Source: Microbulbifer sp. YPW1 | Lineage (GTDB): Bacteria > Pseudomonadota > Gammaproteobacteria > Pseudomonadales > Cellvibrionaceae | Assembly: GCF_013367775.1 (NCBI RefSeq) | Contig: NZ_CP055157.1 | Span: forward strand, 4,228,001-4,292,000 | Reading direction: 5' to 3' | Length of the DNA stretch: 64,000 bases | Shown: piece after piece, positions 44,935 through 56,887 of the stretch | How the letters are laid out: every line of letters starts with the position of its first letter | How positions within the stretch are numbered: position 1 is the stretch's first letter | Notes under the pieces: generated by a model | What the model saw: only the letters and a program-made list of their open reading frames with translations | The model's database searches: none | Told to the model about the DNA's origin: nothing | Position numbers and translations under genes: made by a program

Positions 44935-45300
44935 TCAGGCTTCAACTTCCAACAAATCCAGCACCCCTTCCAGCTCGGCAATCATCTGTGGGATCACCTG
45001 TTGCAACTGTACGGTCTGTACTTTTTCGGAGCTGCCACTTTCCATCTGCAGGCGTGCGCCGCCGATGGTGTAGCCCTCTTCGTACAGGAGTGCGCGGATC
45101 TGGCGGATGAGGATGACATCCTGGTGCTGGTAATAACGCCGGTTTCCTCGACGCTTTACCGGGCTGAGCTGAGGGAATTCCTGTTCCCAGTAGCGCAGTA
45201 CATGCGGTTTGACTGCACAAAGCTCACTCACTTCACCGATGGTGAAATAGCGTTTTCCCGGGATAACCGGGAGTTCGCTGTTATGACTCGCTTCCAGCAT
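44935..45300 (-). CDS. MerR-family regulator next to ihfA
   Basis: A 121-residue MerR-type protein with the winged-helix start [32 protein letters not shown] and the following R-R-Y-Y wing ([19 protein letters not shown]). It lacks metal-binding cysteines at the C-terminus. It overlaps ihfA by 20 bases, an arrangement conserved in many gammaproteobacteria; its targets are not known to me. Confidence 0.88.
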   Translation of the reverse strand: MLEASHNSELPVIPGKRYFTIGEVSELCAVKPHVLRYWEQEFPQLSPVKRRGNRRYYQHQDVILIRQIRALLYEEGYTIGGARLQMESGSSEKVQTVQLQQVIPQMIAELEGVLDLLEVEA

Positions 45301-45586
45301 CTTCTTCTACTCGTGCCTTGAGTTTTTGCCCCGGCTTGAAGGTGACTACCCTTCTCGCGGAAATGGGGATTTCTTCACCAGTCTTTGGGTTCCTTCCCGG
45401 ACGCTGGCTTTTGTCACGCAGGTCGAAATTGCCAAACCCCGACAGCTTGACCTGCTCGTTATTTTCAAGGGCGTTGCGGATTTCCTCGAAGAAATATTCG
45501 ACGATTTCTTTAGCTTCGCGCTTGTTGAAACCCAGCTCTTCGTACAACTTCTCGGCGAGCCCGGCCTTGGTCAGTGCCTCTGTCAT
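45281..45586 (-). CDS. ihfA: Integration host factor subunit alpha
   Basis: A 101-residue DNA-bending protein of the HU/IHF family: [25 protein letters not shown] at the start and the DNA-binding arm [21 protein letters not shown]. With IHF-beta it bends DNA in recombination, replication and transcription, including sigma-54 promoters such as the one predicted at 54463. It lies after pheT, its usual place. Confidence 0.97.
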   Translation of the reverse strand: MTEALTKAGLAEKLYEELGFNKREAKEIVEYFFEEIRNALENNEQVKLSGFGNFDLRDKSQRPGRNPKTGEEIPISARRVVTFKPGQKLKARVEEDAGSES

Positions 45587-45675
45587 TGGTTCCTGCCCAA
45601 CAGATTCAGAGGCGTCGACTCCCGGTTTTTAAGCCTGGTACCGCTGCGGCTTGTAACCCGGAGGCAGACGCTCTC

Positions 45676-45703
45676 GGGATACGCTCGTCAACTTGCGTAT
45701 CCC
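45676..45703 (-). other. Hairpin between pheT and ihfA
   Basis: Stem GGGATACGC/GCGTATCCC with a ten-base loop, 14 bases after the pheT stop. There is no T run, so it looks like an mRNA processing or stability element and not a terminator. Confidence 0.5.
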
Positions 45704-45716
45704 GGAGCGGACCGGT

Positions 45717-48095
45717 TTAGCGCAGGCTGGCGTTGTATTTTTGTTCTAGTTCAGAAACAACCGCTTCTACAGCGGCATTGATTTCTTCGTCATTAAGGGT
45801 GCGCGAGGGATGCTGAAAGGTCAAGCCCATGGCGACACTTTTTCTATTAAAATCAATGCCTTTGCCCTGATAGACGTCAAAAATGTTGAAGTCCGTCAAA
45901 TATTCGCCGGCAGCCTTGACCGCCGATTCAGCCAACTGGCCTACCGGGGTCTCAACGTCCGCCAGGATGGCGAGGTCGCGGCGCACTTCCGGGAACTTGG
46001 ACAGCGGAGCAAATGCGGGGATTACCGCCTGCCCCAATCCGTCCAGGCTGAGCTCGAACAGGAACGCGGCCTTGGGCAAATCAAACGCCTGCTGCAGCTG
46101 CGGATGCAGTGCACCCAGTGTTCCCACCGGTTCGCCGTTACGCAGTACCTGGGCACACTGGCCGGGGTGCAGCGCGGGGTGCTTGGCGGGCGCGAAGGTG
46201 AATTCGGCATCGGCGTCGTAGTGCGCCAGCAGCGCCTCTACATCGGCCTTGATATCGTAGAAGTCCACCAGGTCCTTGTTGCCGGTCCAGCCTTCCGGCT
46301 GGCGGGTGCCGTAGATCAGGCCCGCAATCATGCGCTCCTGCTTGAGGGCTTCCCCGGCGGGCACGAAACGCAGCCCGGTCTCGAACAGGCGCAGGCGATC
46401 CTGCTGGCGGTTCAGGTTGTACTGCAGTGCCTTGACCAGCCCTGCCATCAGGGTGGTGCGCATCACGGAGAGTTCCGCGCTGATCGGGTTCTGCAGGGCC
46501 ACAGGCTCCACTTCCGGATCGAATTTGGCGGAGGCTTCACGATCGATAAAGCTGAAGGTGATGGCTTCCTGGTAGCCGCGCGCCAGCAGGGTCTGCTCCA
46601 GGCGTGACTGGGCGACGATGGCTTCGTTGCGCGGCACTATGTCCAGGGAAGCTTTCATGCTCACGCTGGGGATGCGGTTGTAGCCGTATACCCGCGCCAG
46701 CTCTTCCAGCAGGTCGGCTTCGATGGCGATATCAAAGCGGAAGCTGGGCACCAGGAAGGTCCAGCCCTCGGCGTCTTCAGATAGCTTTTCGAGGCCCAGA
46801 CGGGTGATGATCTCGACGATGTCGCTGTCCGGCATATCAATACCGAGACCGGTTTGTACGCGCGCGCGACGCAGGTTGATTCTGCGCTCTGCGGGCATGG
46901 CTTCAGTCACTTCGCGCAGGTGTACCGGGCCCGGCTCACCGCCAACGATATCCAGCAGCAGCTGGGTGGCGCGCTCGATGGCCTTTTCCTGCAGGCGGTA
47001 GTCCACGCCGCGCTCGAAGCGGTGGGAGGAATCCGTGTGCAGGCCGTAGGAACGGGCCTTGCCGGCGATGGCCAGCGGGCTGAAGAAGGCGCTCTCCAGG
47101 AAGATGTCTTTGGTGGCATCGGTGACGGAGGAATCCAGGCCGCCCATCACACCGGCGATGGCCAGCGGGCCCTTCTCGTCCGCAATCAGCAGGGTATCGG
47201 CATTCAGCTCTACTTCCTGCTCATCCAGTAGGGTGAGCTTTTCGCCCTGCTCTGCCATGCGCACCTTGATGCCGCCGGTCAGTTTGGCGAGGTCGAAGGC
47301 GTGCATGGGCTGACCCAGCTCCAGCAACACGTAGTTGGTGACATCCACCACCGGATCGATGCTGCGCAGGCCGCTGCGACGCAGGCGCTCCTGCATCCAC
47401 AGCGGGGTTTCCGCATCGATGTTGATGTTGCGGATCACGCGGCCCACGTAGCGCGGACAGGCGTCTTCGGCCATCAGGGATACCGGGAAGCTCTCTTCGA
47501 TCACCGGTGCGACGGGCTCAATGGCCGGCTCGGTGACGGCACAGCGGTTCAGCACACCCACTTCGCGGGCAATACCGGCCACACCGAGGCAGTCGGAACG
47601 GTTCGGGGTGAGGTCCACTTCGATGGCGCTGTCGTCCAGCAGCAGGTATTCGCGCAGGTCGGTGCCGGTGGGGGCGTCGCTGGGCAGTTCCCAGATGCCG
47701 TCGCTATCGTCGCCGAGTTCCAGCTCGGTCTGGGCGCACAGCATGCCGAAGCTCTCGACGCCGCGCAGCTTGGCTTTCTTGATTTTGAAATCACCGGGCA
47801 GCTTGGCGCCGACCAGTGCAAACGGAATCTTGATGCCGACGCGGGCATTCGGCGCACCGCAGACGACCTGCATGTCGCCCTCCGGGTGGCCCTTCACCTG
47901 ACACACGCGCAGCTTGTCGGCGTCCGGGTGCTGTTCACAGGCGATGATCTCGCCCACCACGACACCGGAAAACGCACCGGCGACCGGCTCTACGGCGTCT
48001 ACTTCCAGGCCTGCCATGGTGATCTGGTCGGCCAGCTGTTGTGCTGTCAGGTCCGGGTTTACCCACTCCCGCAACCAGGCATTGCTGAATTTCAT
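45717..48095 (-). CDS. pheT: Phenylalanine-tRNA ligase beta subunit
   Basis: A 792-residue subunit of normal bacterial length. It starts MKFSNAWLREWVNPDLTAQQLADQITMAGLEVD, has the N-terminal tRNA-binding (EMAP-like) domain (VVGEIIACEQHPDADKLRVC), the B3/B4 editing and B5 domains in the middle (ERGVDYRLQEKAIERATQLLL) and the C-terminal FDX-ACB anticodon-binding domain (FPEVRRDLAILADVETPVG). With PheS it charges tRNA-Phe. It lies about 80 bases after pheS. Confidence 0.97.
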   Translation of the reverse strand: MKFSNAWLREWVNPDLTAQQLADQITMAGLEVDAVEPVAGAFSGVVVGEIIACEQHPDADKLRVCQVKGHPEGDMQVVCGAPNARVGIKIPFALVGAKLPGDFKIKKAKLRGVESFGMLCAQTELELGDDSDGIWELPSDAPTGTDLREYLLLDDSAIEVDLTPNRSDCLGVAGIAREVGVLNRCAVTEPAIEPVAPVIEESFPVSLMAEDACPRYVGRVIRNINIDAETPLWMQERLRRSGLRSIDPVVDVTNYVLLELGQPMHAFDLAKLTGGIKVRMAEQGEKLTLLDEQEVELNADTLLIADEKGPLAIAGVMGGLDSSVTDATKDIFLESAFFSPLAIAGKARSYGLHTDSSHRFERGVDYRLQEKAIERATQLLLDIVGGEPGPVHLREVTEAMPAERRINLRRARVQTGLGIDMPDSDIVEIITRLGLEKLSEDAEGWTFLVPSFRFDIAIEADLLEELARVYGYNRIPSVSMKASLDIVPRNEAIVAQSRLEQTLLARGYQEAITFSFIDREASAKFDPEVEPVALQNPISAELSVMRTTLMAGLVKALQYNLNRQQDRLRLFETGLRFVPAGEALKQERMIAGLIYGTRQPEGWTGNKDLVDFYDIKADVEALLAHYDADAEFTFAPAKHPALHPGQCAQVLRNGEPVGTLGALHPQLQQAFDLPKAAFLFELSLDGLGQAVIPAFAPLSKFPEVRRDLAILADVETPVGQLAESAVKAAGEYLTDFNIFDVYQGKGIDFNRKSVAMGLTFQHPSRTLNDEEINAAVEAVVSELEQKYNASLR

Positions 48096-48175
48096 AATCG
48101 TTCTCTAATTCTGAATTCTGTTATGCGCTTTGCGCTGTTCGCCTGCAAGGCAGGCTCCTACCTATGGGATTCGCG

Positions 48176-49332
<1,157 letters not shown>

Positions 49333-49382
49333 CTTAAAGCACAAATCCGCCCTTGCGGGCCGATTTATTCTGCAGGCGCTAA

Positions 49383-49742
49383 TTAAGCTGCCAGGGCTGC
49401 CTTGGCTTTTTCAACTACGGCAGCAAAAGCGGCTTTATCGTATACCGCCAGATCAGCCAGAACACGGCGATCCAGAGCGATATCCGCCTTTTTCAGGCCG
49501 GCAATCAGTCGGCTGTAGCTCAGGCCTTCAGCGCGGGACTGGGCGTTGATACGCGTGATCCACAGAGCGCGGAAGTTACGCTTCTTAACGCGACGGTCGC
49601 GGTAAGCGTACTGACCAGCTTTGATGACTGCCTGCTTGGCTACGCGGAATACGCGAGAACGCGCACCGTAATAACCTTTAGCCTGCTTCAGAATTTTCTT
49701 GTGACTACGACGCGCCACTACACCACGTTTTACACGGGCCAT
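49383..49742 (-). CDS. rplT: Ribosomal protein L20
   Basis: A 119-residue basic protein with the canonical start [30 protein letters not shown] and [20 protein letters not shown]. Needed for 23S rRNA folding. In E. coli L20 represses translation of the rpmI-rplT mRNA. It lies 36 bases after rpmI. Confidence 0.98.
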   Translation of the reverse strand: MARVKRGVVARRSHKKILKQAKGYYGARSRVFRVAKQAVIKAGQYAYRDRRVKKRNFRALWITRINAQSRAEGLSYSRLIAGLKKADIALDRRVLADLAVYDKAAFAAVVEKAKAALAA

Positions 49743-49778
49743 ATCAATATCCTCTTAAAACTTTGCGTGTGCAGCCAA

Positions 49779-49973
49779 TTACTTGGCGCGCAACATACGA
49801 TCGACCAGGGTGGCATCAGACTTGTTCAAAGTGTTGGTGCCGCGCAGCTGACGCTTACGCTTGGTGGTCATCTTGGTGAGGATGTGGCTCTTGTTAGCGT
49901 GCTTGTGCTTGTAGCCCGAAGCGGTCTTCTTGAAGCGCTTGGCAGCGCCAGAATGTACTTTTGCTTTCGGCAT
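49779..49973 (-). CDS. rpmI: Ribosomal protein L35
   Basis: A 64-residue protein starting [20 protein letters not shown] at 49973; an in-frame ATG four codons upstream is not the family start. GGAG precedes the chosen ATG. It sits in the normal infC-rpmI-rplT order. Confidence 0.97.
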   Translation of the reverse strand: MPKAKVHSGAAKRFKKTASGYKHKHANKSHILTKMTTKRKRQLRGTNTLNKSDATLVDRMLRAK

Positions 49974-50114
49974 TTTGTACTCCAAAGTGAATAATGGCCC
50001 ATAAATGGGCTTTGTTAATAGGCCACAGGCCTGGGCCTGCGACTGTGCGGGAGTGAGAAGGCAGCCGTCGCCCGATCACTTCCCGAAAAGAAGGTGCAGG
50101 GTTACCCCTGCGCC

Positions 50115-50654
50115 TTACTTTTTCTTTTTACTGGGCGCGATGACCATGATCATCTGACGGCCTTCCATTTTTGGCCGCTGCTCCACAGTACCCAGCTCCT
50201 CGAGATCTTTCTCGATGCGCTGCATCATTTCCATCCCCAGCTCCTGGTGGGCCATTTCACGGCCGCGGAAGCGCAGGGATACCTTCGCCTTGTCCCCGGC
50301 TTCCAGGAAGCGGGTCAGGTTGCGCAGCTTGATCTGGTAGTCGCCGATATCGGTACCGGGACGGAACTTCATTTCCTTGATCTGCTGCTGCTTTTGTTTC
50401 TTTTTAGCCGCATTTTTGGCCTTTTTGGCCTCAAAAATGTGCTTCCCGTAGTCCATGATCTTACAGACTATGGGATCGGAGTCCGAGGCAATTTCAACGA
50501 GATCCAGGCTGGCTTTCTGCGCTTCTTCCAGCGCCTCTTCCAGAGAAACAATACCTACCTGTTCACCATCCGCACCAATCAGTCGCAGTTGCGACGCCTC
50601 GATCTGATCATTGATACGGGCCTTCTTGGACTTTCCTTTCATATCTCGTTTAAT
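50115..50654 (-). CDS. infC: Translation initiation factor IF-3 (AUU start)
   Basis: A 179-residue factor that binds the 30S subunit and checks start-codon choice. I place the start at an ATT (50654) because GGAG lies nine bases upstream and the product then begins [11 protein letters not shown], as in Pseudomonas. The ATG four codons later (50642) has no good ribosome site. A rare AUU start is the known basis of IF-3 autoregulation. Family blocks are [29 protein letters not shown] and [15 protein letters not shown]. Confidence 0.95.
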   Translation of the reverse strand: MKRDMKGKSKKARINDQIEASQLRLIGADGEQVGIVSLEEALEEAQKASLDLVEIASDSDPIVCKIMDYGKHIFEAKKAKNAAKKKQKQQQIKEMKFRPGTDIGDYQIKLRNLTRFLEAGDKAKVSLRFRGREMAHQELGMEMMQRIEKDLEELGTVEQRPKMEGRQMIMVIAPSKKKK

Positions 50655-50697
50655 AACACTCGTCTCCGATGATTTATAAAAATGTCTATGAGATGGC

Positions 50698-52644
50698 TCA
50701 GGCGTCAGCGCTCTCGTTAGCACTCTCAATAGACGAACGGCCGCGGCGATCCACATCTTGGCTGAGGAGCTCAAGGAATGACTCGTAAGTCATGGTTCCG
50801 AGGTCCTCACCGCTACGTGTCCGCACGGCGACCGTCTGATTTTCCACTTCCTTATCGCCGATCACCAGCAAATAAGGAACACGCTGAAGCGTGTGCTCGC
50901 GGATTTTAAAGCCGATCTTCTCGTTTCTCAAGTCAGCTGCAGCACGGAAGCCTTCGGCCCCCAGCTTGGACTCGAGATCACGACAGTAATCGGCCTGTCG
51001 GTCAGTGATATTCAGCACTGCCACCTGCTGGGGAGCCAGCCAGGTCGGGAAGGCCCCTTCGTAGTTCTCGATCAGGATACCGATAAAGCGCTCGAAGGAC
51101 CCGAGGGTCGCGCGGTGCAGCATCACCGGGGTCTGACGGGAACCATCTTCCGCCACATACTGGGCGTCCAGGCGGCCCGGCATGGAGAAGTCCACCTGAA
51201 TGGTACCGCACTGCCATACACGGCCGAGGCAGTCCTTCAGGGAGAATTCGATCTTGGGCCCGTAGAAGGCGCCCTCACCCGGCAGCTCTTCCCACGGCAG
51301 GTCCGCTGCATTCAGCGCGTCTGCCAGTGCTTTTTCTGCCTTGTCCCAGCTTTCGTCGGAACCGACGCGCTGTTCCGGACGGGTGGAAAGACGGTAGATC
51401 ACCTCTTCGAAGCCGAAGTCTTTATAGACCGCGTGCAGCAGGTCCATGAATTCGGATACTTCGGACTGGATCTGATCTTCGGTACAGAAGATATGGCCAT
51501 CGTCCTGCACAAAGCCGCGCACGCGCATCAGGCCGTGCAGGGAACCGGAAGGCTCACTGCGGTGACAGGAGCCGAACTCCGCCAGACGCAGGGGCAGATC
51601 GCGGTAGCTGCGCAGGCCCTGGTTGAACACCTGTACGTGACAGGGGCAGTTCATGGGCTTGATGGCAAACTGACGCTCTTCGCTGGTCAGGGTGAACATG
51701 TCGTCGCCGAACTTGTCGGCGTGACCGGATTTCTGCCACAGGGAGAAGTCCACCAGCTGCGGGGTCTTGATCTCTTTATAGCCGCGCTCGCGCTGGCGCT
51801 CGCGCATGTACTGCTCAACGGTGCTGTACACGGTCCAGCCGTTCGGGTGCCAGAACACCATGCCCGGCGCTTCTTCCTGAATATGGAACAGGTCGAACTT
51901 CTTCGCCAGCTTGCGGTGATCGCGCTTCTCTGCCTCGGCGATGCGGTGCAGGTACGCCTTGAGTTCTTTCTTGTTGGACCAGGCGGTACCGTAAACACGG
52001 GTCAGCATTTCGTTGTTGGCATCGCCGCGCCAGTAGGCACCGGCCACTTTGGTCAGCTTGAACGCCTTCAACTTGCCGGTAGACGGCACGTGCGGACCGC
52101 GACACAGGTCTTCGAAGTCGCCCTGACGGTACAGGGAGATATCTTCATTGGTGGGAATACTGGCGATAATCTCCGCCTTGTATTCCTCGCCCAGTTCGCG
52201 GAAATACTTGACCGCGTCATCCCGCGGCAGCAGACGACGACTGACCGGAATATCTTCCTTGGCCAGCTCTTCCATACGCTTTTCGATCTTCTCGAGATCT
52301 TCCGGCGTAAACTGACGCTCGTAAGCGAAGTCGTAGTAGAAGCCGTCTTCGATCACCGGGCCAATAGTGACCTGGGCACCGGGGTACAGCTGCTTGACGG
52401 CTTGGGCCAGCAGGTGCGCGGTGGAGTGACGGATAATTTCCAGCCCTTCCGGCTGGCGATCGGTCACGATGGCGAGTTCCGCGTCGTGATCGATAACAAA
52501 ACTGGTATCCACTTCCTTACCGTCGACCACACCCGCCAGGGCAGCTTTTGCCAGGCCGGGACCAATATCATTGGCAACGTCGAATACGGATACGGAATCG
52601 GAAAATTCGCGACGGGAACCGTCAGGGAGGGTGACAACAGGCAT
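50698..52644 (-). CDS. thrS: Threonine-tRNA ligase
   Basis: A 648-residue enzyme. It has the N-terminal TGS domain ([20 protein letters not shown]), the editing domain with [19 protein letters not shown], the class II core ([30 protein letters not shown] with the zinc-binding Cys, and [18 protein letters not shown]) and the C-terminal anticodon-binding domain. It charges tRNA-Thr and edits seryl-tRNA. First gene of the thrS-infC-rpmI-rplT block. Confidence 0.98.
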   Translation of the reverse strand: MPVVTLPDGSRREFSDSVSVFDVANDIGPGLAKAALAGVVDGKEVDTSFVIDHDAELAIVTDRQPEGLEIIRHSTAHLLAQAVKQLYPGAQVTIGPVIEDGFYYDFAYERQFTPEDLEKIEKRMEELAKEDIPVSRRLLPRDDAVKYFRELGEEYKAEIIASIPTNEDISLYRQGDFEDLCRGPHVPSTGKLKAFKLTKVAGAYWRGDANNEMLTRVYGTAWSNKKELKAYLHRIAEAEKRDHRKLAKKFDLFHIQEEAPGMVFWHPNGWTVYSTVEQYMRERQRERGYKEIKTPQLVDFSLWQKSGHADKFGDDMFTLTSEERQFAIKPMNCPCHVQVFNQGLRSYRDLPLRLAEFGSCHRSEPSGSLHGLMRVRGFVQDDGHIFCTEDQIQSEVSEFMDLLHAVYKDFGFEEVIYRLSTRPEQRVGSDESWDKAEKALADALNAADLPWEELPGEGAFYGPKIEFSLKDCLGRVWQCGTIQVDFSMPGRLDAQYVAEDGSRQTPVMLHRATLGSFERFIGILIENYEGAFPTWLAPQQVAVLNITDRQADYCRDLESKLGAEGFRAAADLRNEKIGFKIREHTLQRVPYLLVIGDKEVENQTVAVRTRSGEDLGTMTYESFLELLSQDVDRRGRSSIESANESADA

Positions 52645-52775
52645 TGCACTTCCTTATCTATCAGTGGCGATCCCTACGAAAGACCGCATGACTTATGGTG
52701 ATGGCGGGCTGGAAGCCCGAAGCGAGTCAAATCAGCCTAGCAGAACTAGCGCATTAGAGGAGACTCACGGGAAAT

Positions 52776-52852
<77 letters not shown>

Positions 52853-53295
52853 AAAGACTGGCAGACTGGGAACATTCAATAAGACAGGCCCCGCTGCAGA
52901 GGACGCGAACTTTAGCACCAGCTTTTGGCCATTTCAACACGCTTTGAAGAAATTATTTTCCCGCCATTTCCCTCTGGTGAGAGCATCCCTCCAGAGCAGG
53001 TAATAAGGGCGAAGTTTCTTGCGCCGCAATTACCCGCTTCAGCGGGTACCGAGTAGACCGACCGTCCACCCTTATGGCTTAATGTGGCTTCTCCCGGAAT
53101 GAACCGCAGGCGATTCATGCTCTCCCAAATGGCAGTCAAAACAGTCTGGCTAAAGCTACGCACTCATCGCGTCGGCCTGCTGTCACCTGCCTGAATTTCA
53201 CCAGTCACGAACGACAACAGCCGCGCCGCAAGGCCCAGGTTGTTCGTCAAACCCTCCGGCCTTAAGGCGCCAATCAAGTAGTAAGGCACAAGGCC
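52853..53295. other. Intergenic region between tRNA-Val and the EamA gene
   Basis: 443 bases. It should hold the tRNA-Val promoter (minus strand) and that of the transporter. An 83-codon frame on the minus strand shows no family features. I see no further structure. Confidence 0.4.
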
Positions 53296-54288
53296 ATGGA
53301 AAATACCCAATCCTCCACGAACACTAACGGCTTCCTGCTCGCCCTCGGCGCAGCTGCCCTCTTCTCCATCAAAGCCATCTTTATCAAGCTGGCCTACCGC
53401 CACGGCGTGGACGTGGAGACATTCATCCTGCTGCGTATGGCACTGGCGCTGCCGTTTTACGTGGCAATCCTTATGTTGCTGAAGCGACAGCAGGCGTGGC
53501 GCCCGGTCAGCCGCCGCAATCTCCTGCTCACGGTGATCCTGGGGCTCTGTAGCTATTACCTGGCGAGCTATCTCGACCTGCAGGGATTGCGCTACATCAG
53601 CGCCAACTTTGAGCGCCTGATCATCTACCTCTACCCCACTCTGGTGCTGTTCCTGGGCTGGTGTTTTCTGGGTAAGCGGATATCCATCCCGCAGCTGCTG
53701 TGCATCCTGGGCGCCTACGCGGGCATTTTGCTGATCTACTGGCAGGACCAGAATTTCAGCACCGGCGCCCTGCCCCCGACCTGGGTCAACCTGGATGCAA
53801 TCAGCTGGGGCGCGCTGCTGACCTTCGGCAGCGCACTGAGCTTTTCCATCTATGTGGCATTCAGTGAGGGTGTGATCCGCCAGCTCGGCAGCCGTCAATT
53901 TACCGCGCTGGCGATGATGGTAGCGAGTGCGGCAATCGCATTGCACTTTGCGGTACAGGCCGACTGGGGCCGGCTCCATCAGCCGTGGCCGGTCTATGGC
54001 TACGCGCTGACGGTCGCCTTCGTGTGCACGGTCGTGCCGTCACTGATGATGAGTGCAGCCATCCAACAGATCGGCTCGGCCAGCACCGGCGCAATCGGCA
54101 CCTCCGGCCCGGTAATCACCCTGATTGCGGCGGCACTGGTATTGGGTGAACCCTTCTCCGTTTACCATTTTGCGGGCATGGCGATCATTCTCGGCAGCCT
54201 GCTGGCGATGAAAAAGGTCAATGGGATAAAGACCGTACCGGTGACGACGGCGGAAATACCGCAAAAACCGGAAGTCCAGTCCCGCTAG
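53296..54288 (+). CDS. EamA/DMT-family transporter
   Basis: A 330-residue membrane protein with ten hydrophobic segments in two homologous halves. The first half has GFLLALGAAALFSIKAIFIKLAYRHGVD and LRYISANFERLIIYLYPTLV; the second has WGALLTFGSALSFSIYVAFSEG and IGTSGPVITLIAAALVLGEPFSVYH, the EamA repeat signature. These carriers export metabolites such as amino acids; the substrate is not readable here. It is followed by about 235 bases holding the promoter of the next operon. Confidence 0.9.
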   Translation: MENTQSSTNTNGFLLALGAAALFSIKAIFIKLAYRHGVDVETFILLRMALALPFYVAILMLLKRQQAWRPVSRRNLLLTVILGLCSYYLASYLDLQGLRYISANFERLIIYLYPTLVLFLGWCFLGKRISIPQLLCILGAYAGILLIYWQDQNFSTGALPPTWVNLDAISWGALLTFGSALSFSIYVAFSEGVIRQLGSRQFTALAMMVASAAIALHFAVQADWGRLHQPWPVYGYALTVAFVCTVVPSLMMSAAIQQIGSASTGAIGTSGPVITLIAAALVLGEPFSVYHFAGMAIILGSLLAMKKVNGIKTVPVTTAEIPQKPEVQSR

Positions 54289-54462
54289 CCCAGTACCGCC
54301 TGCGCCTTATTCATCCCCTCTATGGGGCACCGCGACGCAACTCCGCGCGCGGTCGCCCCATTTCCGCCCGCTCTCCCGGCCAAATTCCGAATATTCCCCA
54401 GGCTCCTCATCGGCACACCCCAGTTTTGGGCAAAGCCGCGCCCCGCTCTGGCTCACAGGCAC

Positions 54463-54478
54463 TGGCACGGTGCTTGCA
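54463..54478 (+). promoter_or_regulatory. Sigma-54 promoter of the ATP-grasp/Anbu operon
   Basis: TGGCAC-N5-TTGCA matches the -24/-12 consensus of RpoN promoters at every key base (GG and GC with correct spacing). The predicted start point is about 12 bases on, near 54489, and the first gene begins at 54525. No enhancer protein gene lies nearby. Confidence 0.75.
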
Positions 54479-54524
54479 AATTTATGGGAGCAAATTAACA
54501 AAAAAATAAAACGGGGACCCATGG

Positions 54525-55958
54525 ATGACGGCAATTGAACAACCTGCACCCCACCTCTACGATGAGATGCTGTGTAGCGACGGCGTTCACGAGCACTACC
54601 GGGCCTACCTGCAGTGGCTTGAGAACACGCCGGACGCCACCCTGGAACAGAAACGCCGCGAGGCCGATACCCTGTTCCGACGATTCGGCATCACCTTCAA
54701 TGTCTACGGGGAAGAAGAAGGTACGGAACGCCTGATCCCCTTCGACCTGATCCCCCGCATCATTCCCGCCTCCGAGTGGACCCACCTTGAGCTCGGGCTG
54801 CGCCAGCGGGTTACCGCCCTGAATCGCTTTCTGCACGATATTTACCACGATCAGGAAATTCTCCGCGCGGGCATCATTCCCGCCGACCAGGTTCTGACCA
54901 ACCAGCAGTTCCAGGTGGCAATGCTCGGCGTCGACCTGCCCGGGCACAATTACATCCCCATCACCGGCGTCGACCTGATTCGCGACAACAATGGCGAGTA
55001 CTTTGTACTGGAGGACAACCTGCGCACCCCGTCCGGCGTTTCCTACATGCTGGAGAACCGCAAGATGATGATGCGCCTGTTCCCGGAACTGTTTCTGGCA
55101 CAAAGCGTGGCACCGGTAGAACACTACCCCAACCTGCTGCTGGAAACCCTGCAGGGTGCCAGCGATGCAGACAACCCTTGCGTGGTGGTACTCACCCCGG
55201 GGCGTTACAACAGCGCCTTTTTCGAGCACGCCTTTCTCGCGCAGCAGATGGGCGTCCCCCTGGTGGAGGGCGCCGACCTGTTCGTGCGCAACGGCTGTGT
55301 TTACATGCGCACCACTACCGGCCCGCGTCAGGTGCACGTGATTTACCGCCGCATCGACGATGCGTTTCTCGATCCACTGGCCTTCGACCCCAGCTCCATG
55401 CTCGGCGTACCGGGACTGCTCACCGCCTACCGCGACGGCAATGTCATTCTCGCCAATGCCCTGGGTACCGGCGTCGCCGATGACAAATCCATTTACCCCT
55501 ACGTGCCGGACATGATCCGTTTTTACCTGGACGAGGAACCCATTCTCAACAATGTGCCGACCTGTGTATGCCGCAAGGAAGAGGATCTGGCCTATGTGCT
55601 GGAGCACTTGGAGGAACTGGTGGTGAAGGAAGTGCATGGCGCCGGCGGCTACGGCATGCTGATCGGCCCCAAGGCAGACCGAGAGGAACTGGACACCTTC
55701 CGCCAGCTGCTGCGCAACAACCCGGCCAATTACATCGCGCAACCGACCCTGTGCCTGTCCACCTGCCCGACCATGGTGAACGAGGGAATCGCACCGCGAC
55801 ATATCGACCTGAGGCCATTTGTGTTGAGCGGCAATGAAATAAAACTGGTGCCCGGCGGCCTCACCCGGGTGGCCCTGCGCGAGGGCTCCCTGGTGGTCAA
55901 CTCTTCCCAGGGCGGCGGCACCAAAGACACCTGGGTACTGGAGGGCGCCCCATGCTGA
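54525..55958 (+). CDS. Circularly permuted ATP-grasp protein
   Basis: A 477-residue protein of the COG2308-type family. Characteristic blocks are YDEMLCSDGVHEHYRAYLQWL at the start, GVDLIRDNNGEYFVLEDNLRTPSGVSYMLENR (~155-185), VKEVHGAGGYGMLIGPKA (~370, ATP-binding) and ALREGSLVVNSSQGGGTKDTWVL at the end. The family is thought to form peptide or amide bonds using ATP. It is always seen with an alpha-E gene and usually with a transglutaminase, as here. Its stop overlaps the next start by 7 bases. Confidence 0.92.
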   Translation: MTAIEQPAPHLYDEMLCSDGVHEHYRAYLQWLENTPDATLEQKRREADTLFRRFGITFNVYGEEEGTERLIPFDLIPRIIPASEWTHLELGLRQRVTALNRFLHDIYHDQEILRAGIIPADQVLTNQQFQVAMLGVDLPGHNYIPITGVDLIRDNNGEYFVLEDNLRTPSGVSYMLENRKMMMRLFPELFLAQSVAPVEHYPNLLLETLQGASDADNPCVVVLTPGRYNSAFFEHAFLAQQMGVPLVEGADLFVRNGCVYMRTTTGPRQVHVIYRRIDDAFLDPLAFDPSSMLGVPGLLTAYRDGNVILANALGTGVADDKSIYPYVPDMIRFYLDEEPILNNVPTCVCRKEEDLAYVLEHLEELVVKEVHGAGGYGMLIGPKADREELDTFRQLLRNNPANYIAQPTLCLSTCPTMVNEGIAPRHIDLRPFVLSGNEIKLVPGGLTRVALREGSLVVNSSQGGGTKDTWVLEGAPC

Positions 55959-56887
55959 GCCGCACCGCAAACAGTATTTACTGGATGGCCCGCAGCCTGG
56001 AACGGGCAGAAAACCTCACCCGCCTGCTGGATGTCAGCCACAACATGTCGCTGATGCCGAATTCCAAGGGCGGCCAACAGGAACTGCTGGCGCCGCTGAC
56101 CATCACCGGCCGCCTGGATCAGTTCCGCGAAACCTATCCGCAGTTGAACGCCGAAGCACTGCTGGAATTCTTCCTGTACGACGAAAGCAATGACGGCTCC
56201 ATATTCAGCAGCATTCGATCCGCCCGCGACAACGCCCACAGCGTGCGCGACAAACTTTCCTCAGAGGCCTGGGAAAGTATCAATGCAACCTGGCTGGAGC
56301 TGCGCCACCGCCGCCAGCGCGGCATCAACCACGAGGGGGTGAAAAGCCTGATCGACTGGATCAAGCAGCGCTCACATGAATTCCGCGGCGCCGCCTACGG
56401 CACCATGCTGCATAACAATGTCTTCCACTTCATGCGCCTGGGGACCTTTATCGAACGGGCGGACAATACCGCGCGTATCCTGCGGGTAAAACTCGAGGTG
56501 ATGGAATCGCAGCACAACAGCAATCACGCTATCGACTTCTACCAGTGGAATGCCCTGCTACAGAGCCTCGGTGCCTACGAGGCCTACCACGATAAATACA
56601 CCGGCGGACTCACCACCCGCAATGTTACCGAGCTGCTGATTCTCTCCGCGGAACTGCCGCGCTCCCTGCGCTACTGCATTGGTGCGCTGATGAGCCAGCT
56701 GATTGCCATCGAGGGGGACCAGGGCCAGGCAGCCAAACGCCTGTGCGCGGAACTGCATGCACGCCTGGAGTATGGCGAGGTGGACTTCATCATCCGCTTC
56801 GGGCTGAACGACTACCTGAACGACCTGCTGCGGCGTATTCACGCCATCGGCGACGAGATTCACCGCAGTTACTGGGAGGGCGCATGA
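55952..56887 (+). CDS. Alpha-E domain protein
   Basis: A 311-residue all-helical protein of the COG2307 family, with the start MLSRTANSIYWMARSLERAENLTRLLDV and later FMRLGTFIERADNTARILRVK and YEVDFIIRFGLNDYLNDL-like helices. Function unknown; it is the standard partner of the ATP-grasp protein. It overlaps the next gene by 4 bases (ATGA). Confidence 0.92.
   Translation: MLSRTANSIYWMARSLERAENLTRLLDVSHNMSLMPNSKGGQQELLAPLTITGRLDQFRETYPQLNAEALLEFFLYDESNDGSIFSSIRSARDNAHSVRDKLSSEAWESINATWLELRHRRQRGINHEGVKSLIDWIKQRSHEFRGAAYGTMLHNNVFHFMRLGTFIERADNTARILRVKLEVMESQHNSNHAIDFYQWNALLQSLGAYEAYHDKYTGGLTTRNVTELLILSAELPRSLRYCIGALMSQLIAIEGDQGQAAKRLCAELHARLEYGEVDFIIRFGLNDYLNDLLRRIHAIGDEIHRSYWEGA

Noticed and set aside
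52912..53163. 83-codon minus-strand frame near tRNA-Val
   Set aside because: No recognisable family, composition unlike neighbouring genes, and no ribosome site.
53164..53979. 271-codon minus-strand frame
   Set aside because: Antisense to the EamA transporter, whose ten membrane segments and repeat signature are clear.
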